From CAYXRK01 sp964467615 (GTDB lineage: Bacteria; Hydrogenedentota; Hydrogenedentia; Hydrogenedentales; GCA-2746185): 10,311 nucleotides of DNA. Positions 5,291 to 10,311 of the stretch are shown here, piece by piece. A program made the position numbers and the translations under genes. The notes beneath the pieces are model-generated. The model was given only the letters and a program-made list of their open reading frames with translations, did no database searches and was not told the DNA's origin. The stretch covers positions 1 through 10,311 of the forward strand of contig CAYXRK010000173.1 in NCBI GenBank assembly GCA_964467615.1, written 5' to 3'. The stretch's first letter is position 1. Each line of letters begins with the position of its first letter.

Positions 5291-6373
5291 ATGGGTCTAC
5301 GTAGTACGACTATGGTTTTGTTTGTGGCGGTCCTCTTTACCACGGCCGCCGGGGCGGACGTATTGACGCTTCGGAGCGGGGACTTGTTGTCCGGAACGTT
5401 GAACAATATTCGGAACGGGACGTTATCCTTTCGGTCGAAAGTGGCGGGGCTGGTGTTTGTGCCGGTCAAAGAAGTGCAGAGTATCTCGACCGATTCGTTC
5501 GTGATTGTGGATTTAGACGGAGAAAAATTGCTGCCGGGACGGCTGCGGCAGCGGGACGGCGCGACCTATTTGTCGTTCGACGACGCAGCGGACGAGCGCC
5601 TGATCGATCTTGGCAAGGTCAAAGGGGTGACCGCAGTGCCAGCCGCAGAGAAGTCCGAAGATGCGATCGGGGGCGGAACTGAGGTATCGGTGGAAACGGG
5701 CTACAAATTTCGAACCGGAACGCAGGGCGCATCCGGACCGTTCGTGGACGTGGAAATAAAGCACGATGGCGAGCAATTGCGCGTAGAGGGCGATGTGGAG
5801 GCCGAGGCACTTGGCGACGGCGCTGAACTTGGTCGATTTGTTGAGGGAGGAGTGAGCGGTACATTCGACCTTGGGGCAGCGTGGCACCCACGGATCGCGC
5901 TGGAGATGGAGCGGGACAGGGACAAGGCGTTGGACTACCGGGCGGACGTTGTGGCGGGCGTGGAGACGGACGTTCGCAAGGACGAGCGCCAAGTGCTTTC
6001 GGCGGTGGCGGGGGTCGTGGGAACGGCCGAACGGTTCGATGCGGGTCCACTTCGGCGGGACCTGGGAAGAGACGGCCGTTCGCTTGCGGGAACGGACGCG
6101 GTATGGGACACGGATCTGGGGCTGCACCTTCAATTGGACTATTCCCGGCTGTTGTGGGGCGATGCCGAATTGCAGGAATCCCTTGTGCTTCGACCCAGCC
6201 TTACGGACCTGGGAGACTTACGGGCGCGATACAATGCGAGCATCCAAGTACCGATTAGCCCGCGTTTGAAACTGAATTTGGATTTGCGCCTGGACTACGA
6301 GGACGGCCTACCGTACCGACAACTGGACGAGTGGCGCACGACGGTGGGCGCAGGAGTTCGGGTGAAGTTTTGA
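5291..6373 (+). CDS. DUF481-like putative outer-membrane beta-barrel protein
   Basis: A 360-residue exported protein. Residues 1-22 form a signal peptide (MGLRSTT, hydrophobic MVLFVAVLFTTA, cleavage after AAGA). Residues 23-115 (DVLTLRSGDLLSGTLNN, then FVPVKEVQSISTD) form the small beta domain seen at the start of many DUF481 (YdiY-like) proteins from these phyla. From about 130 to the end, alternating hydrophobic and charged strands with long acidic loops suggest a beta-barrel, ending VRVKF with the terminal Phe used by the outer-membrane insertion machinery. The function is unknown; YdiY in E. coli is called salt-induced. An upstream ATG at 5204 would put 29 basic residues before the signal peptide, so ATG 5291 is preferred, although its ribosome site is weak. 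It is divergent from the permease and precedes the ABC operon, which has its own promoter. Confidence 0.75.
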   Translation: MGLRSTTMVLFVAVLFTTAAGADVLTLRSGDLLSGTLNNIRNGTLSFRSKVAGLVFVPVKEVQSISTDSFVIVDLDGEKLLPGRLRQRDGATYLSFDDAADERLIDLGKVKGVTAVPAAEKSEDAIGGGTEVSVETGYKFRTGTQGASGPFVDVEIKHDGEQLRVEGDVEAEALGDGAELGRFVEGGVSGTFDLGAAWHPRIALEMERDRDKALDYRADVVAGVETDVRKDERQVLSAVAGVVGTAERFDAGPLRRDLGRDGRSLAGTDAVWDTDLGLHLQLDYSRLLWGDAELQESLVLRPSLTDLGDLRARYNASIQVPISPRLKLNLDLRLDYEDGLPYRQLDEWRTTVGAGVRVKF

Positions 6374-6383
6374 AGTCGACCCG

Positions 6384-6412
6384 TTGACCACGCGTGAGTC
6401 GTTTGCTATTCT
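6384..6412 (+). promoter_or_regulatory. Promoter of the ABC exporter operon
   Basis: TTGACC (6384-6389), a 17-nt spacer, then TATTCT (6407-6412) preceded by TGC, an extended -10. The expected transcript start is near 6419, giving a leader of about 100 nt before the GTG at 6520. It begins 11 nt after the DUF481-like gene ends. Confidence 0.6.
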
Positions 6413-6420
6413 GATGCGAA

Positions 6421-6436
6421 TTCTCTGAAAAGAGAA
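6421..6436 (+). promoter_or_regulatory. GAAA-tetraloop hairpin at the expected 5' end of the ABC mRNA
   Basis: TTCTCT, loop GAAA, AGAGAA: a perfect 6-bp stem with a GNRA loop. No T-run follows, so it is not an intrinsic terminator. It lies within 2 nt of the transcript start predicted from the promoter at 6384-6412, a position where hairpins are known to shield mRNAs from 5'-end-dependent decay. Confidence 0.45.
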
Positions 6437-6519
6437 CCCTTCTCGCCGGATTCCGTCAACAATTTTGGTCTGTCGGCTTGGCGCATGAAGTCCTGTTTGA
6501 CACGGAGAGAGCACGAGTT

Positions 6520-7479
6520 GTGAACGCCGTAATCGAGACCGAAAAATTAACGAAGATATACGAGTCCGGATTTTTCCGGCGTCAAGACGTGCATGCGCTT
6601 GCCGAACTTGACCTCGTGATTGAGAAAGGCGAGATATTCGGATACTTAGGGCCGAATGGATCGGGCAAAACGACGACAATTAAGCTCATCTTAGGATTGA
6701 TATTTCCGACGAGCGGGAAGATTCGCGTTATGGGGCGCGAAGATTTCGCGTCGAACGATGTGCGGCGGATGATCGGCTTTCTTCCTGAGGGCGCGTATTA
6801 CCCGGATTTTCTTCGCGGCGAGGAAGTGCTTCGATTTTACGGGCAGCTTTACGGGATGAGCGGCAGGGCCCTCGAGGGCCGGATAGATCACGTGTTGGAA
6901 ATGGTGGGAATGACGCATTCGCGAAAACGTCTCGTGCGCGGATATTCGAAGGGAATGCGCCAACGCATAGGATTGGCGCAAGCGCTGTTGAGCGACCCGG
7001 AGATTTTGATTCTGGACGAGCCAACGACGGGGCTCGATCCGTTGGCGCGGAAGGAAATCCGTGACATTCTGGCGCATTTGCGGGACTCTGGAAAGACGCT
7101 GATGATTTCGAGCCACGAGTTGTTGGAAGTGGAAATGATTAGCGATCGGGTCTCGATTTTGTATGGCGGTGTGATGCAAGCGTGCGGCAAGTTGTCGGAC
7201 CTATTGACAGACCGAGACACAACAATCGAGGCGCAGGGCGTGCCAGAGGCATCGGTGGCCAAGCTGCGGGCGGCGAACGTCGTGGTGGAAGACAAGGTCG
7301 GCGGGCGCGTGTTGTTACGGGTGCCGAGCGACCAGTCGTTGTATCAAGTTATGAATCTGTGCGAGCACGAGAGTATAAACGTGGTAAGCGTGCAGCCGAA
7401 GCGCGAGACGTTGGAGGAGTTCTTCGTCCGCGTGGTAGGCGACGCGCGGGCGCGGGAATTGGCCGCGGCTGCAAGTTAG
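6520..7479 (+). CDS. ABC transporter ATP-binding protein (ABC-2 exporter type)
   Basis: The ATPase subunit of an exporter, 319 residues. Walker A is GPNGSGKTT (44-52), and the Q-loop region reads IGFLPE, as is usual in the CcmA-like group. The signature is YSKGMRQR (142-149), Walker B ILILDEPTTGLDP (162-174) and the switch His199 in ISSHE. About 100 residues after the core form the C-terminal extension typical of drug, NosF-like or gliding-type exporters, ending in an Ala-rich tail. The GTG at 6520 follows GGAGAGAG and gives the normal VNAVIETEKLTKIYESG start; a TTG at 6478 would add 14 atypical residues. The permease follows after 124 nt, and the TPR gene completes the set. A dedicated promoter lies at 6384-6412. 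Confidence 0.94.
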   Translation: MNAVIETEKLTKIYESGFFRRQDVHALAELDLVIEKGEIFGYLGPNGSGKTTTIKLILGLIFPTSGKIRVMGREDFASNDVRRMIGFLPEGAYYPDFLRGEEVLRFYGQLYGMSGRALEGRIDHVLEMVGMTHSRKRLVRGYSKGMRQRIGLAQALLSDPEILILDEPTTGLDPLARKEIRDILAHLRDSGKTLMISSHELLEVEMISDRVSILYGGVMQACGKLSDLLTDRDTTIEAQGVPEASVAKLRAANVVVEDKVGGRVLLRVPSDQSLYQVMNLCEHESINVVSVQPKRETLEEFFVRVVGDARARELAAAAS

Positions 7480-7603
7480 GCGCAGGGGTGGATCCATATG
7501 GCGAATATGCCCGGGAGGGCTTATGGTTCCGTGGAGACGCTGGGCCGACGTGACCGCTACGTTTCGTGGTTGAAGTAACCGTGCAAGAGGCACCGAAAAG
7601 ATC

Positions 7604-8488
7604 ATGAGCACGACTGTAGTGGAACCAACTGCATCGGCAGCGGGGGCGATGTCCGTTTCGCCGTTTCGCGGGCCGCTTGCGATCGCGATGTACACGTGGC
7701 GCGAGGGGATGCGCAAAAAGACGCTCATCGGCTTTTTGATGCTAAGCATGCTTGTGATATTTGGATCGATGTTTATGACGGCGCTCATGGGGGATTTCGG
7801 GGCGACTGACGAAGTCGATTCGGATGTGCAGGGCAAGATCATCAAAGACATTTGCGTATCGACGATTTCGATATTTGGAATTCTGATCACGATTTTTATT
7901 TCCGCGTCCGTGGTGCCGGCGGAGATGGAGAACAAAGTGATCTACACGGTGCTATCGAAGCCGGTGCGGCGGTTTCAGTACCTTGCGGGGAAGTTCCTCG
8001 GGGTGCAGATGATCGTGCTGATCAATCTGGTGCTCATGAGCGCGTTGTTTTTCTTCGCGCTCTATTTTCGCGGAGGCGTGTGGCCGACGCTGCTGCTGTG
8101 GTCAACGTTGTTGACGTACTTCCAATTTCTGATCGTGTCTTCGTTCACGTTTGCGGTTTCCTGCACTTCCACGTCGTCGGTATTGCCGACGATAGCGGGG
8201 CTTTTTATCTACATCACCGGCAACCTGACGGAATATTTGAAAGACGTAGCGGCCCGCGCCGGCGAAGCAGAAGGCGCGTTGGATGTATTCGTCGGGCGGC
8301 TGGCGATGGTGATGTATCAGATACTTCCTAACCTTCGCGTGTTCGATTTGAAGGACCACATTCTTTACCTGAATCCGAACGATCCGCCGGCGGAAGTCCA
8401 GATACCTAATCTGATCGCGTACGGATTGCTATTTTCGGCGCTGGGGTACCTACTGGCGTACTGGCTTTTCCGTCGTAAGGAACTGTAG
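7604..8488 (+). CDS. ABC-2 family permease subunit
   Basis: The membrane partner of the ATPase encoded upstream, 294 residues. Six hydrophobic segments are visible at about 40-62, 83-105, 130-155, 160-186, 191-207 and 268-289. The cytoplasmic stretch EMENKVIYTVLSKPVRRFQYLAGKFLG (107-133) is the conserved region of the NosY-like/ABC2_membrane_2 group. A loop of about 60 residues (208-267) separates helices 5 and 6 and probably faces the periplasm. The N-terminal 20 residues are Ser/Thr/Ala-rich and dispensable-looking; later in-frame ATGs exist at codons 16 and 29, but the ATG at 7604 is the first after the ATPase. The 124-nt gap before it holds no gene. The substrate is not readable. It ends 9 nt before the TPR gene. 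Confidence 0.92.
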   Translation: MSTTVVEPTASAAGAMSVSPFRGPLAIAMYTWREGMRKKTLIGFLMLSMLVIFGSMFMTALMGDFGATDEVDSDVQGKIIKDICVSTISIFGILITIFISASVVPAEMENKVIYTVLSKPVRRFQYLAGKFLGVQMIVLINLVLMSALFFFALYFRGGVWPTLLLWSTLLTYFQFLIVSSFTFAVSCTSTSSVLPTIAGLFIYITGNLTEYLKDVAARAGEAEGALDVFVGRLAMVMYQILPNLRVFDLKDHILYLNPNDPPAEVQIPNLIAYGLLFSALGYLLAYWLFRRKEL

Positions 8489-8497
8489 ACACCGGAC

Positions 8498-10117
8498 ATG
8501 CGGAGAGAGAATCTATACTTTGCCGCTGCCGCGGCCATCCTGACTGCGCTGGGAAGCTTACAGGGGAGCCACATAGGGGCCCTGCGCGACTCGGAAGCGT
8601 TTTACCGGTGGCTGGAGAGCGCATCCACGCAAGCGCGGTTACCCGGGGGCCTGGAGATGCTCGATCCAGCGCGTTCCAGTGAGCCTCAAGATCAAGAATT
8701 GTTCGACGCGATTGCGACACTGGCGGAGACAGAAATCCCGCTGGATCCTGAGCAGGACCCCACGGAAGATATCGCGAAAGACGGGCAACCTTACCCGAAA
8801 TTGGTACGGTTGACGCGATTGCAGGAATCCGATGCGATTTGGGACTTCGCGCGCGGCGAGGCGGTGGCCAACCTGCGCGAACAGTTCGTCGAATTTCAGG
8901 ACAAGGGCCTGCTAGTAAGCGGGGGCACGCAGTTCGAAACCAGCGAGATTTACTCGCGGGGCACCGACCAACAGGTTTTCGGCGTTGGGGTGACGAGTTT
9001 GTTCTTTGGTTTCCGAAAAGTGGCCGCGAATTTTTTATGGCTCCAAGTAGACAAGTTTTTTCACCAGGGACAGATGCACCGCATGGTGCCCATCATGCGG
9101 AGTTGCGTCACGTTGGATCCGCATTTCATCGAAGCGTATCTCTTGGGCGCATGGCATTTGGCGTACAACATCCCCGCAAAACTGTCGGCCACCCCGGAGC
9201 CGCAGAAGGAATTCAACGAGCGATGGAAAGCGCGAGTGGGGCCACGGGAGTCGTGGTTCTACGTCGGCGCTGACTTTCTGAAGGACGGGATTCGCAAGAA
9301 CCCGCGCGATTGGCGCATCTATTTCGATTTGGGTTACGGGATCTATGACGAGAAACTTCAGGACTACCCTAATGCGATTTTGTATCTGAGGGAAGCACGG
9401 CGATATCGTCACCGTTCGTGGGTCCCACGGCGCTTGGCGATGGCGTACATGTTCAACGGCGAGTACGAGGAATCGCTCCAAGTTTGGGAGGAATACCTAG
9501 AGACGGATCCGGGCAACCTGAACGTACCGCGATTGATGGAGACGGACCGGGGATTTTTGTCGGAAGCGATCTACCGTGAAGCGCAGGAATGCGCGGAGGC
9601 GGCGCGCGCCCGGTATATCGAATCGAGCAAGCAGGCGCTTGAGGCCCGGAATGTGGGGCAGGTTGACACCGCGGCGAAGCACGAGGCCGCAGCGAAGGAA
9701 GCGTACGCGGTCGTCGAGGAGATGGAAGCGCGGGCCGAGGTTGAGAAGGCCGCGGCGATTGGAATATGGCAACAGTTATGGCAGAACGAGCAGGACCCTC
9801 TCTCGCAGTCGCGTATTCAGTGGTTCCGCGCGGACGAACTGCGGCGTCAAGGACCGCGGGACCAGAGTAAGTATTACGAGGCGATTGCAGAGCTCGACGT
9901 GGCACGGTACAACTACAGCCGGCTATTCGATGCGATTAGCGACGACATTATCGCCATTAAGCAAGAGGCTGGAATCGATCTAACGGTCTCGGAAACTCTC
10001 GCGGTGCAACGCGACAAGGAAGCGGCGAAGTACCTCGAAGAGAAACCGAAGCGGCCGCGGCTTGATTGCCCGTATGCGAGCGTCGCAAAGACCGAGGGCG
10101 CGGCGGCCGTTTCGTAG
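8498..10117 (+). CDS. Membrane-anchored TPR-repeat protein
   Basis: A 539-residue protein of unknown function. Residues 1-25 (MRRENLYFAAAAAILTALGSLQG) look like a signal peptide or N-terminal anchor, placing the rest in the periplasm. Helical-repeat segments follow: 167-224 (GFRKVAANFLWLQVDKFFHQGQMHRMVPIMRSC), 256-305 (FLKDGIRKNPRDWRIYFDLGYGIYDEKLQDYPNAILYLREA) and 307-340 (WVPRRLAMAYMFNGEYEESLQVWEEYLETDPGN), the last a clear tetratricopeptide repeat. Residues 358-425 are Ala/Glu/Arg-rich and probably coiled coil. The C-terminus is hydrophilic with one late Cys (RPRLDCPYA). It starts 9 nt after the permease gene with only a weak ribosome site (AAGGAA too far upstream), so coupling to permease translation is likely. 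The context suggests a periplasmic accessory or scaffold of the ABC exporter. Confidence 0.85.
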   Translation: MRRENLYFAAAAAILTALGSLQGSHIGALRDSEAFYRWLESASTQARLPGGLEMLDPARSSEPQDQELFDAIATLAETEIPLDPEQDPTEDIAKDGQPYPKLVRLTRLQESDAIWDFARGEAVANLREQFVEFQDKGLLVSGGTQFETSEIYSRGTDQQVFGVGVTSLFFGFRKVAANFLWLQVDKFFHQGQMHRMVPIMRSCVTLDPHFIEAYLLGAWHLAYNIPAKLSATPEPQKEFNERWKARVGPRESWFYVGADFLKDGIRKNPRDWRIYFDLGYGIYDEKLQDYPNAILYLREARRYRHRSWVPRRLAMAYMFNGEYEESLQVWEEYLETDPGNLNVPRLMETDRGFLSEAIYREAQECAEAARARYIESSKQALEARNVGQVDTAAKHEAAAKEAYAVVEEMEARAEVEKAAAIGIWQQLWQNEQDPLSQSRIQWFRADELRRQGPRDQSKYYEAIAELDVARYNYSRLFDAISDDIIAIKQEAGIDLTVSETLAVQRDKEAAKYLEEKPKRPRLDCPYASVAKTEGAAAVS

Positions 10118-10311
10118 CAGTGACGACCAATCGAGCGTTCTGCGCTTGGCGGCCGCACCGGTCGATTTGAATCTGGCCAAGTTCACGAGAGATTCCACTC
10201 GATAGCGCGCAGGGTTGACGAGTTTTCGATTTCCGCGGTTGCTCGCTTTCACGATGCTAAGCAATCGCGTCAAAATAAATTGATTATGTTTTATTCCGTT
10301 TGGGTACGATA
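10118..10311. other. Right-edge intergenic sequence, no gene seen
   Basis: The stretch after the TPR gene has no supportable reading frame and no hairpin plus T-run. Composition turns AT-rich from about 10270. TTGATT (10280-10285) and TACGAT (10305-10310) could be a weak plus-strand promoter for a gene beyond the window, but the 19-nt spacer is poor. Confidence 0.5.

Noticed and set aside
4479..5366. Long plus-strand frame opposite the permease
   Set aside because: The opposite strand encodes a recognisable AI-2E-family protein with conserved motifs, and this frame shows none.
7480..7603. Small gene or hairpin terminator between the ABC ATPase and permease
   Set aside because: Only a weak 4-bp stem around 7568-7580 and no T-run; no frame has a plausible start and composition of its own.
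10280..10310. Promoter at the right edge
   Set aside because: TTGATT and TACGAT are separated by 19 nt, both are imperfect, and the downstream gene is outside the window.

Overview
The window looks like a chromosomal segment from an uncultured, GC-rich bacterium with an outer membrane. The evidence is a DUF481-type outer-membrane barrel gene ending in Phe, a phosphatidylserine/phosphatidylethanolamine pathway, and many GTG starts. The TPR protein and the short periodic intergenic arrays resemble text I associate with Hydrogenedentota, Planctomycetota and Verrucomicrobiota genomes. That placement is only an impression; no rRNA or tRNA is present to confirm it.

Left region (1-1575). This part is gene-poor. 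It holds a two-gene minus-strand module: a four-helix membrane protein (754-1194) followed by a 64-residue XRE-type repressor (379-573). A good sigma70-like promoter (-35 TTGACA, 17-nt spacer, -10 TACTAT) precedes the module, and an imperfect 20-bp palindrome covers its -35 box, which suggests autorepression. Around and between these genes lie eight short tandem arrays with units of 8, 9 or 10 nt. Four of them share a GGAC/GGAT core recurring every 9 nt with different filler. One array lies inside the 5' end of the membrane-protein gene. This is the least explained structure in the window.

Middle region (1576-5290). radC, psd and pssA run on the plus strand with 4-nt stop/start overlaps and form a tight operon. 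PssA makes phosphatidylserine and Psd decarboxylates it to phosphatidylethanolamine; RadC is a metal-binding JAB-domain protein of unsettled role. pssA converges on, and overlaps by 38 nt, a minus-strand AI-2E/PerM-type permease that carries an unusual acidic insert. The permease start faces the start of a divergent gene.

Right region (5291-10311). First comes the DUF481-like outer-membrane protein. Then a TTGACC-N17-TATTCT promoter with an extended -10, and a GAAA-capped hairpin just after the expected transcript start, precede an ABC exporter ATPase, an ABC-2 permease and a membrane-anchored TPR protein. The last three probably work as one export module with an unknown substrate. The final 194 nt contain no gene I can support.
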